Below, piece after piece: positions 1 to 12,391 of a stretch of DNA of 64,000 nucleotides (its first letter is position 1; the number at the start of each line of letters is the position of its first letter). This stretch comes from Bufo bufo (lineage: Eukaryota; Chordata; Amphibia; Anura; Bufonidae). A program made the translations under genes and the position numbers. The stretch covers positions 1,444,946 through 1,508,945 of the forward strand of contig NC_053397.1 of NCBI RefSeq assembly GCF_905171765.1, in the 5' to 3' direction. A model generated the notes under the pieces. It saw only the letters and a program-made list of their open reading frames with translations, was not told the DNA's origin and searched no databases.

Positions 1-862
1 CGCGGATACACGAACGCCGCTGACCCTTACCTTCTGCCATACTGAACTTTCAGCTCCAGAGATTAAGTCCCGTTCGAAGATGGGACTTAGTCATTTTTCT
101 GCATGGAATTGACCGACCGCACAGCCCAAATCTATGGAACTGTTTTGGGCAGGAAATTGTGCTTGCGGTCGGTCATAAAGGACTTCCACTAAACTTTTGA
201 TCCGCTGGAGGGATTTGTGTGATTTTTGGGAGTGTTTATGTTTGATGTATGCAGAGTTTAAATATGTAATTTTTATGGAGATGGAATGTATGGTTTTAAA
301 GTTACAGTGTATGTTTAAAAACTGTATTTTTACTGTCTGTGATAGTTATGTTAATCCATAATTATATCCAGACAGAAGGGAGGATTTTGTGTATTCGGGT
401 GGGGATTCCTCTCCTATTGTTCCCACATGTGTATTGGTGATGTCCCTTTGTCCTGGGAGATAATTGAATTGCACTTCGGGTGTCTCCAGGGCAGAGAGGA
501 GGAAGCCATGATGCATTGTGGGGACCTGCATAAATACGGGCGGGTAGCCCTCAATAAAGGTTCAGTCCAGTTCATGTTCAGTTCATGTTTTGGGAACCCT
601 TCAAAACGCAGCCGCGTCTCGTTATTGGAGGGAATTGCTGCGTCACGCTGGGGATTGCTATGCTCTGCATATTCCCTGGAGGAGAGATCTTTCCCACACG
701 ATCCTGAATGCTGGAGGTTCATTCAGGGTGGAAGGAAGACGGCGCGGCTCCAGTTAAGCTACGGCGGTTGTGGAGTCTGCGGTGCTTGTGGTGTCCAGTG
801 TGGTGCTTGTGGTCCTCGGTGCAAGCTAGGAAGCGTCCATTAACGGAAGCGGATCCGTTACA
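1..862 (+). mobile_element. 3' end of an LTR retroelement (internal tail plus LTR)
   Basis: Positions about 345-862 resemble the two LTRs at 29,589 and 31,671. They share the order of an AGACAGA(A/G)GGGAGGA block, an AATAAA signal (553-558), a CGTCTCGTTATTGG block and a terminal GTTACA. The last element base is placed at 862, where the AT-rich repeat begins. Bases 1-344 would be the 3' internal region; no coding was recognised there. The 5' part lies outside the window. The strand is inferred from the polyadenylation signal and the terminal CA. The family was not identified and the left LTR edge is uncertain by several bases. Confidence 0.6.
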
Positions 863-865
863 ACA

Positions 866-1185
866 GTATACTATAGAGGGCAGTTTACTGTATATATACA
901 TTAGAGGACAGTATACTGTATATATATATATACTACAGAGGACAGTATACTGTATATATATACTACAGAGTATATATATACTACAGAGGACAGTACACTG
1001 TATATATACTACAGATGATAGTATGCGGTATATATACTACAATGGTCAGAATACTGTATGTATATACTACAGAGGACCGTATACTGTATATACTACAGAG
1101 GACAAAATACTGTATGTATATATATATATATCAGAGTACAGTTACTGTATATATACTACAGAGGACAATATACTGTATATCTGGA
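866..1185. repeat. AT-rich tandem repeat, roughly 25-35 bp units
   Basis: Irregular repeats of a CAGAGGACAGTATACTG core joined by TATATA runs of variable length. The array ends where a single ATATCTGGACTCTACGG sequence grades into the 31-bp minisatellite. Open frames here are low-complexity Y/I/T runs and are not considered coding. Confidence 0.85.
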
Positions 1186-3302
1186 CTCTACGGTACGAGC
1201 AGTGAGATTATAGGCTCTTTACTGTAAGAGCAGTGAGACTATGGACTCTTTACTGTAAGAGCAGTGAGACTGTGGACTCTTTACTGTAAGAGCAGCGAGA
1301 CTATGGACTCTTTACGGTAAGAGCAGTGAGACTATGGACTCTATACTGTAAGAGCAGTGAGACTATGGGCTCTTTACTGGAAGAGCAGTGAGACTATGGA
1401 CTCTTTACTGTAAGAGCTGTGAGACTATGGACTCTTTACTGTAAGAGCAGTGAGACTATGGACTCTTTACTGTAAGAGCAGTCAGACTATGGACTCTTTA
1501 CTGTAAGAGCAGTGAGACTATGGACTCTTTACTGTAAGAGCAGTGAGACTATGGACTCTTTACTGTAAGAGCTGTGAGACTATGGACTCTTTACTGTAAG
1601 AGCTGTGAGACTATGGACTCTTTACTGTAAGAGCAGTGAGACTATGGACTCTTTACTGTAAGAGCAGTGAGACTATGGACTCTTTACTGTAAGAGCAGTG
1701 AGACTATGGACTCTTTACTGTAAGAGCAGTGAGACTATGGACTCTTTACTGTAAGAGCAGTGAGACTATGGACTCTTTACTGTAAGAGCAGTCAGACTAT
1801 GGACTCTTTACTGTAAGAGCAGTGAGACTATGGACTCTTTACTGTAAGAGCAGGGAGACTATGGACTCTATACTGTAAGAGCAGTGAGGCTATAGACTCT
1901 TTACTGTAAGAGCAGTGAGACTATGGACTCTATACTGTAAGAGCAGTGAGACTATGGACTCTATACTGTAAGAGCAGTCAGACTATGGACTCTATACTGT
2001 AAGAGCAGTGAGACTATGGACTCTATACTGTAAGAGCAGTAAGACTGGCCTCTTTACTGTAAGAGCAGTGAGACTATGGACTCTATACTGTAAGAGCAGT
2101 GAGACTATGGACTCTATACTGTAAGAGCAGTAAGACTGGCCTCTTTACTGTAAGAGCAGTGAGACTATGGACTCTTTACTGTAAGAGCAGTGAGACTATG
2201 GACTCTTTACTGTAAGAGCAGTGAGACTATGGACTCTATACTGTAAGAGCAGTGAGACTATGGACTCTATACTGTAAGAGCAGTCAGACTATGGACTCTA
2301 TACTGTAAGAGCAGTAAGACTATGGACTCTATACTGTAAGAGCAGTGAGACTATGGACTCTATACTGTAAGAGCAGTGAGACTATGGACTCTGTACTGTA
2401 AGAGCAGTGAGACTATGGACTCTATACTGTAAGAGCAGTGAGGCTATGGACTCTTTACTGTAAGAGCAGTGAGACTATGGACTCTTTACTGTAAGAGCAG
2501 TGAGACTATGGACTCTTTACTGTAAGAGCAGTGAGACTATGGACTCTTTACTGTAAGAGCAGTGAGACTATGGCCTCTTTACTGTAAGAGCAGTGAGACT
2601 ATGGACTCTATACTGTAAGAGCAGTGAGACTATGGACTCTTTACTGTAAGAGCAGTGAGACTATGGACTCTGTACTGTAAGAGCAGTGAGACTATGGACT
2701 CTATACTGTAAGAGCAGTGAGACTATGGACTCTGTACTGTAAGAGCAGTGAGACTATGGACTCTATACTGTAAGAGCAGTGAGACTATGGACTCTGTACT
2801 GTAAGAGCAGTGAGACTATGGACTCTATACTGTAAGAGCAGTAAGACTGGCCTCTTTACTGTAAGAGCAGTGAGACTATGGACTCTATACTGTAAGAGCA
2901 GTGAGACTATGGACTCTATACTGTAAGAGCAGTGAGACTATGGACTCTATACTGTAAGAGCAGTGAGACTATGGACTCTTTACGGTAAGAGCAGTGAGAC
3001 TGTGGACTCTTTACTGTAAGAGCAGTGAGACTATGGACTCTATACTGTAAGAGCAGTGAGACTATGGACTCTATACTGTAAGAGCAGTGAGACTATGGAC
3101 TCTATACTGTAAGAGCAGTAAGACTGGCCTCTTTACTGTAAGAGCAGTGAGACTATGGACTCTTTACTGTAAGAGCAGTGAGGCTATGGACTCTTTACTG
3201 TAAGAGCAGTGAGACTATGGACTCTTTACTGTAAGAGCAGTGAGACTATGGACTCTTTACTGTAAGAGCAGTGAGACTACGGCATCTTTACTGTAACAGC
3301 AG
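1186..3302. repeat. 31-bp minisatellite, block 1 (about 68 copies)
   Basis: The unit reads CTGTAAGAGCAG, then TGAGACTATGGACTCTTTA, 31 bp in all. Common variants change TTTA to ATA or GTA and GTGAGAC to GTCAGAC. Occasional 28-bp units read GTAAGACTGGCCTC. The block ends at 3,302, where the LTR of the Gmr1-like element begins in mid-unit. The same family resumes at 19,379 and at 45,588. Confidence 0.97.
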
Positions 3303-3741
3303 TGTGGGGATTCGCTCTGGTAGACAGGATAAGCAGACGCAGTATAGAGGCACCAACCAGTTCTTAAATCAAACAGTTCAGTGTTTATGAACTTGCCAAG
3401 AGTGTGAATAAACAACAAGTCACATTTAACACAAAAAGTCACCTTGGGGTTTTGGTGTTAGTTCACACCCTGCTGGCAGTTCTGCCTCAAAGAGTCCATG
3501 AACAGGCTTTAGGCAGCCTTTCTACCTTGACACTGGTCTCAGCCCTCCAAGCCCGGCATAAGCCTCAGATCCCAATACAGAGATTGTTTCTGCGGAACCC
3601 AGCTGTCTTTTAATGCAGCTAGGTGTTGCCAAAACCCAGTCCACTCCGGTGTTTGACCCCACCTGGCCGCTAATGAGTCCAGAAGCACACACTGGGAGGA
3701 AAATACCGCCCTCCCCATACAACTCCCTTTTCTGTGTCACA
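3303..3741 (-). repeat. 3' LTR of the Gmr1-like element
   Basis: On the - strand it starts TGTGACACAG and ends CCCCACA. Just upstream in the element (+ 3,742 onward) is a purine run, AAAGGGGGGAATA on the - strand, the expected polypurine tract. The 5' copy at 18,956-19,378 matches it with few differences but lacks the outermost 13 or so bases. Confidence 0.85.
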
Positions 3742-3779
3742 TATTCCCCCCTTTGCTCAACCTTGAGGGGGTGAACACA

Positions 3780-4346
3780 TGCCAAACAGTGCACCTGGGA
3801 CAGGGCATCCGCGTTTCCCTGCAACCAGCCTGCTCTGTGTTCTACCGAGAACTTAAAGTTCTGTAAGGATAAGAACCATCTGGGGACCCGGGCATTTCTC
3901 TCTTTGGCCTGGCTCATCCACTTGAGAGCGGAGTGGTCAGTCACCAGGCGGAACTTTCTCCCCATCAAATAGTAGTGGAGAGACTCGAGTGCCCACTTGA
4001 TGGCCAGGCACTTTCTCTCCACTATACTGTTCTGGGTCTCGGCTGGGGTGAGCTTGCGGATTAGGAAGACAATGGAATGCTCCTCCCCTTTGACTTTCTG
4101 AGACAGTACAGTACTAAGGCCTACTACGGAGGCATCGGTCTGTACCACGAACTCCCTCTTGGAGTCGGGCGGCGCCAAAACCGGTTACCCACACAGGGCT
4201 GACTTCAAAGCGGAAAAAGCCTCTTCCACCCGATCATCCCAGTGAACCATCACTGATTTTCGTCCCTTGAAGAGTTCTATCAATGGTGCGGATAGAGTAG
4301 CAAAGTGGGGAATAAATCTCATGTAATAGCCCACCATTCCCAGGAA
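3780..4346 (-). pseudogene. RT connection and RNase H domain of the Gmr1-like pol
   Basis: The frame opening near 4,178 contains VVQTDAS, an RxLTPAE block, YYLMGRKF, LVTDHSALKWM and ending FSVEHRAG...NADALS. This is the standard order of the RT-associated RNase H of Ty3/gypsy elements, with catalytic Asp in TDAS and TDH visible. The expected Glu region reads VERKCLA. The 4,179-4,346 stretch that joins it to RT carries on in another frame (FLGMVGYY), so at least one frameshift and a stop separate the two. Translation past 3,780 runs into the LTR and has no meaning. Confidence 0.85.
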
Positions 4347-4982
4347 TTACTTTATTTGCCTAGTGGTGACAGATCGGGGCCAGTTCCGTATCGTCTCTAT
4401 TTTGTTCATTTGGGGTTTGATGACTCCGCGCCTAATGATATAACCCAGGCACTTAGTCTCTTCTAACCCTATCGCACATTTTTTTGGGTTATCGGTTAGT
4501 CCAGATTTCCGAAGGGAGTCCACTACAGCCTGCACCTTGGGCAGGTGACTCTCCCAGTCGGTACTATGAATGACAATGTCGTCCAGGTAAGCCGAGGTGT
4601 ACCTATGATAGGAATGAAGTACAATGTCCATTAGTTGTTGAAACGTGGTGGGGGCGCCATGAAGGCCAAAGGGTAACACCTTATACTGATACAGCCCCTC
4701 AGCGGTGATGAAGGCAGTTTTCTCTTTGGAAGCCTCTGTTAAGGGCACTTGCCAGTACCCTTTAGTGAGGTCCAAGACGGAGAAATACCTTGCTTGTCCT
4801 AACCTCTCGATTAGCTCATCCACCCGGGGCATGGGATACGCATCAAATTTAGAAATCTCATTTAATTTATGGAAATCATTACAGAACCGTAATGTCCCAT
4901 CTGGCTTAGGTATTAGAACTATTGGGCTGGCCCATTCACTTCTAGACTCCTCGATGACATCCCGTCTCAGCATTAGCTGCAC
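4347..4982 (-). pseudogene. Reverse transcriptase domain of the Gmr1-like pol
   Basis: A 211-residue open segment with all central RT motifs: VIEESRSEWASPIVL, LRFCNDFHKLN, FSVLDLTKGYWQVPL, LPFGLHGAPTTFQ and the catalytic YLDDIVIHS. It ends with a stop just after TTRQIK, where related elements read on. The N-terminal side continues toward 5,160 in broken frames. RT copies the element RNA into DNA in cytoplasmic particles. It lies directly downstream of the integrase C-terminal segment rather than upstream of it. Confidence 0.9.
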
Positions 4983-5164
4983 TTCCTCCGAGATGGCTTT
5001 TCACCGAGCCTCGGGCACCCGGTACGGCTTTAACCGGACTTTTGCCTGGGGCTCGGTGACAATATCATGCTGGATTATGGAAGTGCACCTAGGGAGTTCC
5101 GAGAACACATCCGTGATCCGAATAACAAACTCCTTGGCTTCCTGAGCCTGTTTAGAGGCTGTCA

Positions 5165-5559
5165 GCAATTCTTATAGTGGCAACTGCTTCCCCTGCAGCA
5201 GACAGAGGGGCTAAAACCTCTTCTCCTAGACAAACCGAATGCGGTCTGTCCTCAGCACAGGTCTCCCTTCCAAGGTTTTAGTAGATTAACATGGTAGACC
5301 TGCTCCGGCTTTCACCACCCTAGCTGGTGTACCTTGTAATTTACCTCTCCAATTTTCTCTATTACTTCGTAGGGCCCCTGCAACCTAGCCAATAACTTAT
5401 TGTCCACTGTCGGTACCAGAACCAAGACCCAATCACCCGGATTAAAGCTCTAGACTCAAGCCTGCCGGTTATAGATTCGACTCTGGGCTTGCTGAGCCGC
5501 CTCCATATGTTCCCGGACCAGAGGCAACACTGTCTCTATCCGATCTTGCATTTGACATA
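5165..5559 (-). pseudogene. Integrase C-terminal segment, 3' of the L1 insertion
   Basis: Conceptual - strand translation gives REHMEAAQQAQSR, then PGDWVLVLVPT, LARLQGPYEVIEKIG and YHVNLLKPW, the usual end of gypsy integrase (GPY/F-type module). It is the continuation of the integrase core at 11,711-12,050; the L1 insertion separates the two. Two in-frame stops are visible, near the YNRQA and HQLGW positions. Downstream toward 5,165 no domain is recognised before RT begins. Confidence 0.75.
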
Positions 5560-5574
5560 TTCAATAACACTTTT
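5560..5574. repeat. Target-site duplication, left copy, of the L1 insertion
   Basis: TTCAATAACACTTTT is found here and again at 11,696-11,710, exactly flanking the L1. The left copy overlaps the start of the poly-T tract (poly-A on the - strand), as expected for target-primed reverse transcription. Confidence 0.92.
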
Positions 5575-5582
5575 TTTTTTTG

Positions 5583-5866
5583 TATAATTGTCTTTTTATT
5601 GAAGATAAAAGTACAATAATAAAAGTGCATTTTTACAAATTTTTTCATGTAAACGATTAACTATCAGGAATTTTAAATGGATAAAATAGCAGGATTGACA
5701 ATATAGATACAGCTTCATAATGCTAATCCTAGCAAGCCATAATAGGACCCGGAAACCGGGTAGGTGAATCTCACTTTCTAAAATGATAATATATACTTAT
5801 AAAGACAAAAAAGGGGAAACAAGACAGGACACAAAAGGGCAAACATACAAAAAGGGGAAAAGAGTA
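5583..5866 (-). other. L1 3' UTR
   Basis: AT-rich sequence between the ORF2 stop and the poly-A tract. No coding or structured element was recognised. Confidence 0.7.
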
Positions 5867-8800
5867 TTAGTCGCTCTTATCAAAGAAAGTATCCCAAGGT
5901 TGCCAAACCTTATTAAACTTATCTACCGTGTTGTTAATAACTGCTGTCCGATACTCCATTCTTCTAATTTCCATAATACTAGTAAACAAATCTAATTTAG
6001 TAGGTATTTCCTGTCTCTTCCAAAACTGGGCAATGAGGCGTTTTGTCGCTGACAGGACATGAAGTACTAAGCAAAGCACCGGTTTCTTTAGCACTATTGG
6101 AGGCATGTTCAATAGGAACATATAGGGGTCCAATGAAAACTTGATATTAAGAAGCTGCAATAAAAGGCACTGGACTTCCTTCCACAATGGGAAGATGATT
6201 GAACAATCCCAAAAAATGTGGAATAAAGACCCTTGACCTGAATCACACCTCCAACAGGTACCCGAAACCGTAGGGTTCAAATGCCTAAGCATCTGGGGGG
6301 TATGATACCAAAACATTAATATCTTGTATGAATTCTCTCTGAAGGACACACAAGTGGATGACATTGCAGCCCTACGCCAAATAAGCTGCCACTCATTTGG
6401 CAAGATGTCTCGCTCAAGGTATCTCTCCCATTTAGACATATACGCATGTCGTAGGACCTGAGGTGGCTCCGGGGATGAGAGGAGGACATAAATATCTGAT
6501 ATAAGACCCCTAGTAGAGGTCGAAAGTTTGCATAGTTTTTCAAACTGTGTCGGAGTGGACACTTTCGTATCTCGAAACAGAGATCTAAGGAAATGCTTTA
6601 TTTGTAAATGCTGCCATCTAGAGGACTCGGGAAGATTATATTTCTCCTTGAGCAAGTCAAAAGATATAATCTCTAGAGTTCTATAGTCCACTATATCAGC
6701 GAATCTAAATAGCTTATTAGAGAACCATGGCTTAAAGAGCATACCCTGCATTCCTATCCTGAACACAGGGTTGAATAGGAATGAGGTCAGAGAGGGCCTA
6801 TCAGAAACCAATGGAAATTTACTTTTACAACATTTCCAAATGGAGTATGTGTGTGACATCGGGCCTAGTAACTGGACAGAGCAATCATTTGGTAGAGGGG
6901 ACCACAGGAGAGCATTGGGATGAATGGGGGCTAGCCAAAGCTTTTCAATCTCCATCCATCTAGAAAATGCCTGAAGAGAGGACCACGCCGGGATCCGATG
7001 CAGATGCGTCGCCCAATAATATTTCACTATGTCAGGAAGCCCCAAACCCCCCTGCGTTTTAAGAGCAGTTAGGGTGTTGCATGCAATTCTATGTCTCTTC
7101 CCATTCCAGACAAATCGGAGGATAGAAGATTGTAATGCTCTTAGCTCTTTTTTAGGTATCAGGACTGGGATAGTCTCCATCACATATAATAGCTTGGGTA
7201 ATATAGTCATTTTGACCGCTGCAATACGTCCCAACAAAGAAATAGGCAAGGACATCCACTTAATCATAAGTGTATTAAGTTCTTGAAAAAGTGGGACAAA
7301 ATTATGGGTATACAGGGTACCATATGTTTTTGTAAGTTTCACTCCTAAATAGTTAAGGGCGATGTCATTCCACTTAAAATGATAATTGCTTTGTAAATTG
7401 CTCAAAACATCTGGAGGGAGATTTATAGGTAATGCTTCTGTTTTTGTCCTATTTATCTTATATCCAGACAACCTCCCATATTCCTCTATAACCTGAAATA
7501 AATTTGGTAGCGAGATATGCAAATTTGTTAGCGTTAGAAGAATGTCATCTGCAAAGAGTGACAACTTAAAGTCTACTCTATTCACTTCAACCCCTTGGAT
7601 GTCAGGGTGGGCTCTTATTAGCGCTGCTAGCGGCTCTATGCATAATACAAAGAGTAATGGCGATAGCGGGCAGCCCTGCCTCGTGCCATTGTGGATGGGT
7701 ACCCTCTTTGATTGAGCATGTGTCATTTTTACATAAGCCGAGGGACAGGTGTAGAGGGCTCGTACAGCATTCAGGAAGGGCCCCCCTATACCAAAACACT
7801 GCAACGTAGAGAACATGAACGGCCAACTCAGGCGATCAAAGGCCTTTTCTGCGTCTAGGCCTAATACTAATGCTTGCTGTTTCCTCCTATTAAGAACATC
7901 TATCAGATCTATAGTCCTCGTATTGGTCTCCTCCTTGGCGGTGCAATACAAAGCCAACCTGATCTTTGTGTATCAAACTCGGAAGCAGATTAACAAGCCT
8001 ATTTGCCAATAGCTTTGTAAATATTTTTAGGTCCGAGTTGAGGAGGGCTATAGGACGATAGTTCGCACAATCCATATGATCTTTGTTTGGCTTAGGTATG
8101 AGAGTAATAAAAGATTGCAGCATCGTGTCAGGTATAGAGGAACCCCCCAAGAAGGAGTTAAAGACTTTAACCATGTGAGGGAGCAGAATATCTATATACG
8201 TCTTATAGTAAAGATATGATAGACCATCTGGTCCGGGGGACTTACGGTTTGGCAAATTATTAATCACTTCAGTGATTTCCTCCGCTGTAATTTGAGTATT
8301 AAGGGTGGTTGCTAGGTCACTAGACAGTTTAGGTAGCTTACATTTTTTAAGAAAAGTAGAGAACTGATCTCGATGCTGTATAGGGTCCCTTGCTCCCTGT
8401 AGGGGAAGAGAGTACAAATTTTTATAATATTCTTGGAACAGAACCATTATTTTATTGGGGTCATATGTAACAGTGCCATCAGCCTGTCTCATGGCCGTCG
8501 GGGCGTTCACTAAAGTGGAGTCCCGTAATTGCTTCGCCAGAAGTGTGTGCGACTTATTCCCCCAGGCATAGTATCGTTGTCTGGAGTACAAGAGCAATTT
8601 GTCTGTCTTTACTAACGCCAGGTCTCTCAACAGGACTATACGTCTTAAAAGGTGGCGAGAACTACGGGATCCCAATTGACCCTCCAGATTTTCCAAATCT
8701 TTTTTAATACTGCAATATTGCAAATTCCTGTCTCTTTTTAATTTAGAACCAATGGCTATGCAGTTACCCCTGAAGACAGCTTTATGCGCCTCCCATCGAG

Positions 8801-9655
8801 TGGATACGTTGGAAACTGATTGCTGATTGATACAGAAATATTCCAATAGACCCTCTCGTAGCTCCTGTTTAGATACAGGATTAGAAAGCAGGCTTTCATT
8901 CAACCGCCAATGACAGATCTTAGTAATCGGATGTTCAGTATTCAGCTTCAAAAAAATTGGCGCATGGTCTGACCATGAGATAGAACCTATATCAGCATCA
9001 ATCATTAAACGCATTGTAGGAACATTACCTAAGAAATAATCAATACGAGAATGCATACTATGAGGGTGCGAGTAAAATGTGTATGTTTTAGCTGTAGGAT
9101 AGTTTACTCTCCATAGGTCAAATAACCCAAATCGTCTCACCAGACGTCTAAAAAGACGAGAAAGTTTAGCTTGCTCTCTGGAGGGGGGTTTCCCTGACAG
9201 TGTCATTTTATCAAGCGTTTCAGAGAAAGAGACATTAAAGTCCCCCCCTACAATGAGTGCTGCCGGTAATAACTGAGATATTTTAGTGAATACCCTAGTA
9301 ATAAAAGGAATCTGCTTGGTATTTGGAGCGTAGAGGTTACATAATACTATAGGATTGCCATACATGTGGCCTGCAATATTACATATCGCCCTAGAGGATC
9401 AGAGATCTGGTTGGTCACTTGGAGCGGACAATTAGCAGATAGGAGGATCGTTACCCCTGCCTTTTTCTGCCCACTAGAAGCCGAGTAGGCCCTTGGGAAC
9501 AATCCCATAGCAAACTTAAACGTTCCAGTGTTATCAAAGTGTGTCTCCTGGAGGAAGACTATATCCGCTCTCTGAGCACGACATTCCGCTAAGGCCAGTC
9601 TCCGTTTTACATTGGAGTTCAGGCCTTTAACGTTTAAGGACATACACTTGACCAT
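5867..9655 (-). pseudogene. L1 ORF2 (endonuclease and reverse transcriptase), two frameshifts
   Basis: It begins MVKCMSLNVKGLNSN with the APE-type endonuclease; FLQETHFD carries the catalytic Glu. A frameshift near 9,360 leads into a 491-codon frame with LYAPNTKQ, GGDFNVSF, WSDHAPIFL (end of endonuclease), then CANYRPIALLNSD of RT. A second frameshift near 7,940 leads into a 696-codon frame with GLDAEKAFDRLSW, GTRQGCPLSPLLF and catalytic LFADDILLT, ending with a Cys/His motif (CWRCDSGQGSLFHIFWDC). In L1 elements this protein nicks the target and primes reverse transcription on it. Motif content is complete; only the two small indels break it. Confidence 0.92.
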
Positions 9656-10205
9656 AGCGGAAATACTGGCTGCGCCATATACTTGCTATTTAGGCAGAAG
9701 GTATCATTCCTCCAGGAGACCACATCCCAATCCTTCCAAGTGAGATCCTGGAATAAATCATCAGCAGTAACGTTAGATACATTAAACAGGTAGTATGACA
9801 CATGAAACACGAGGATATAAGGGAACACACAAGACACATACATGTACAAAGTAAAAACAGGAATTATCCAAACATTGGACTTTGAAGTCCAGATGAGGGC
9901 AGTCAAAAAAGGCATAAAACACATATTATAGCCCATTCTCTTCTCTCCCACTCTATAGAGAGCTGAGAAAAGGAAGAGGGCCAACAACAACATTCCCCCC
10001 TGCGGTGACATGGTTGAACACATCCGACAGGGATGCCCATACATTCTGTAAACAATACTTGGAACTACTGAGCTCCTCAAAAGCTCAAGAATACAAGTTT
10101 CCTGAACAATTAGGTATCAGAAATATATGAGGAACAACAGCCGCCTAATATAGCGACGTAAACTGTAGGAAGCGAGCGTCATTTTATGACTCAGGACACA
10201 TCCAG
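9656..10205 (-). other. L1 inter-ORF spacer
   Basis: About 550 bp between the ORF1 stop and the ORF2 ATG. A 148-codon open stretch (10,080-9,634) has no recognised domain and overlaps the ORF2 start, so it is not called a gene. Confidence 0.6.
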
Positions 10206-11271
10206 TCAGGTCAGTTCATCTCTCGCATTCAATCCCCTGGATTCTTCTCTTGGCTGGGACCTGCGGTTCTTGCTTCTCACTTGGCTCCAAATTGGAAGGG
10301 GTACCATCTGTGGATCAGGGATCTCCCAGTCATCAATAGGAGGCTCCGAGAGTCCCAAGGTAGCACAAAAAGCAGGTAAATCTGCGTGAGCACGCATTGG
10401 TACAGCTTTCCCATTTTTGTTAGCAATAAGTGCAAATGGATAGCCCCAGCGGTATGGAATTTTCTTCTGCCTCATGGACTGTAATAGGGGCTGGAGATGG
10501 CGCCTTTTTTGCAGGGTGAGCCACAATAAATCCTGATATAGTTGCACTTGCACCCCTTGAAAATCAATAGCCCTCAGAGCACGGGCTTTAGCCATTATGG
10601 CCTCTTTCACCTGGAAGTCCGTGACTCGGCAAATAACATCCCGAGGCTGTGCTGACATATTTTTGGGTCGCAATGCCCTGTGAGCGCGGTCCATTTTGAT
10701 AATATGAGTCGCCGGAGCCTCCAAGATGGAGTTAAATAATCCATTCAGGACCTCATGTAGATTTTCCTCTAATTCTGGTTCAGGCAGGCCCCTCACTCTA
10801 ATATTATGTCTGCGACCCCTGTTATCCAGGTCCTCTAAGTGCCTTGTGTTTTCTCGGACCACCATGGTACATTTCTCTACATTAGATTGGAGATGAGCAA
10901 TATATTTGCGCGTAGTATCGTGCTCAATTTCTAGGGAGTCCACCCTGGCTGTAACTTGTTGAAAGTCCTGACGTAAGGACGAGATTTCAGCTTTAAATGT
11001 ATCCCTAACTTCAACTATTAGGTTTTTAAAGTCCTCTTTAGTAGGGAGGTGCTGCAGCGACTGCCTCAAGGAAGCTGAGGCCTGCGACAATTGCGGGGCG
11101 CTATCTTCAAGATCTTCATTTATATCTGACTAAGTCCCAGGGTACATCTTCCCCCATACCTTTCTCCTTGGTGATGTGACCATGGTCTTCTGAGGCTTCT
11201 GCCCAATCTCTTCTGCGCTCCGTTGGGGTAGCAGGGGGGTTATTGCGCTTCGGCGCCATTTTGGGCGGCAT
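10206..11271 (-). pseudogene. L1 ORF1 (RNA-binding protein), one frameshift
   Basis: A start at 11,271 (MPPKMAPKRNNPPATPT) runs about 50 codons before the frame shifts near 11,125. The main frame then carries a coiled-coil stretch (VRDTFKAEISSLRQDFQQ), followed by RRHNIRVRGLPEPE, IKMDRAHRAL and PRDVICRVTDFQVKEAIM. This is the layout of L1 ORF1p: coiled coil, RRM, C-terminal domain. ORF1p binds element RNA and acts as its chaperone. The protein would be about 345 residues, usual for the family. Confidence 0.88.
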
Positions 11272-11695
11272 GCTTGCCAGGAGATTCACCCCTTGCGACT
11301 GTCCCCCTGCGTTTTCTAACTGCCTCTGCCCCCTCGGCTTATAGGCAAACTCCTCCGCTAGTGGAGATAGAGGAGATGGACTCACTGTAAGAGGGTCGCT
11401 TCCTGCAGCGTGCTGTGTCAGGAGCGCTTTACTGCTTTCTCCTCCAGCAATGTTTCCCACCGCAGGTTCGCGCCACAGACCTCCTGAAGCAGACGGAGCG
11501 GCAGCGCGACGATCCAGGAAGACGGTAATGTCCTGGGTCTTCAAAAGGGGTGCCGGGTTTCCTCTCACTCTCTTGGAGGTTAGCGATTTCCCCATGGGAC
11601 CCGGACACCGTGCTTGTGGGGCTTCTATGTGGTGGCTGGGCAGCGGAGCTCCTCACTCACACGTCCATCTTGCCGGACAGTTAAGCCACGTCCCC
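11272..11695 (-). promoter_or_regulatory. L1 5' UTR with presumed internal promoter
   Basis: GC-rich sequence upstream of ORF1, ending at the target-site duplication. L1 elements carry an internal promoter here; that role is inferred from position, and no specific factor site was assigned. Confidence 0.5.
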
Positions 11696-11710
11696 TTCAA
11701 TAACACTTTT

Positions 11711-12373
11711 ATGTGGAGTGGGTTGTTGTTCCCACGCCTCCTTGGCTACATCCAACAGCCGGCGAAGATGTCTGCCATATAGCAGTTCGAAGGGCGAGAA
11801 CCCAGTAGAGGCCTGGGGCACCTCTCGCACTGCGAACATGAGATAGGGCAGGAGGAGTTCCCAGTCCCTTCCATCTTTGGACACCACTCATATTTTTTAA
11901 GGTTTGGTTAAACCTTTCTACCAGCCCGTCCGTTTGCAGATGGTAAACAAACGTCCGCAACTATTTTATGTGCAGCAATTTGAACAGTTCCCTCATGACC
12001 TTGGACATGAACGGGGTCCCTTGGTCCGTCAACACCTCTTTGGGTAGTCCTACGCGTGCCCTCTAGCGGACTTTGGTAGTTCGTGCCCTCTAGCGGACTT
12101 TGGTACTGGTCTTATGAGATTCATAGCGATTCTTTCAAACGGGACCTCGATGATCGGGAGAGGTACTAAGGGACTACAGAAATGGGGCTGGGGGCTAGTT
12201 TTCTGGCAGGTCGGGCAAGACTTACAAAACTCTTCCACCTCTCTAAACACACTGGGCCAGTAAAACCGCTGTAGTATACGGTCCTGTGTTTTCTGCAATT
12301 CCAGATGACCCCCGAGAACATGTTGGTGCCCTAGATCTAGTACCAGTTTGCGATAAGCCTTGGGCACCACCAA
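11711..12373 (-). pseudogene. Integrase H2C2 finger and core of the Gmr1-like element
   Basis: From 12,373 the - strand encodes HQHVLGGHLELQKT, YWPSVFREVEEFCKSCPTCQ, a complete H2C2 zinc finger. The core then shows LTDQGTPF (second Asp), VYHLQTDGLVERFNQTLKNM (catalytic Glu) and LPYLMFAVREVPQASTGFSPFELLYGR. The stretch with the first catalytic Asp is missing. In its place is a tandem duplication of a GTGCCCTCTAGCGGACTTTGG unit (12,056-12,107). Stops and frameshifts occur. The L1 sits just after the core. Confidence 0.85.
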
Positions 12374-12391
12374 CTGTTCAACATTCTCACC

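Larger units (their letters stand above)
5571..11695 (-). mobile_element. Full-length L1-clade LINE inserted in the Gmr1-like integrase
   Basis: On the - strand the order is 5' UTR (11,695-11,272), ORF1, spacer, ORF2 (endonuclease, reverse transcriptase, C-terminal Cys motif), 3' UTR and a short poly-A at 5,581-5,571. A 15-bp duplication flanks it. Both ORFs carry frameshifts, so this copy is not autonomous. Of about 6.1 kb, nothing large seems missing, so it was probably full length on arrival. It is younger than the Gmr1-like element it splits. Confidence 0.92.

Noticed and set aside
1186..3302. Regular short repeats as a CRISPR array
   Set aside because: Units are contiguous without unique spacers and the sequence is eukaryotic.
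4705..5145. 146-codon + strand frame
   Set aside because: Shadow of the reverse transcriptase on the other strand.
9634..10080. 148-codon frame in the L1 spacer as a separate gene
   Set aside because: Overlaps the ORF2 start, no domain, inside the element spacer.
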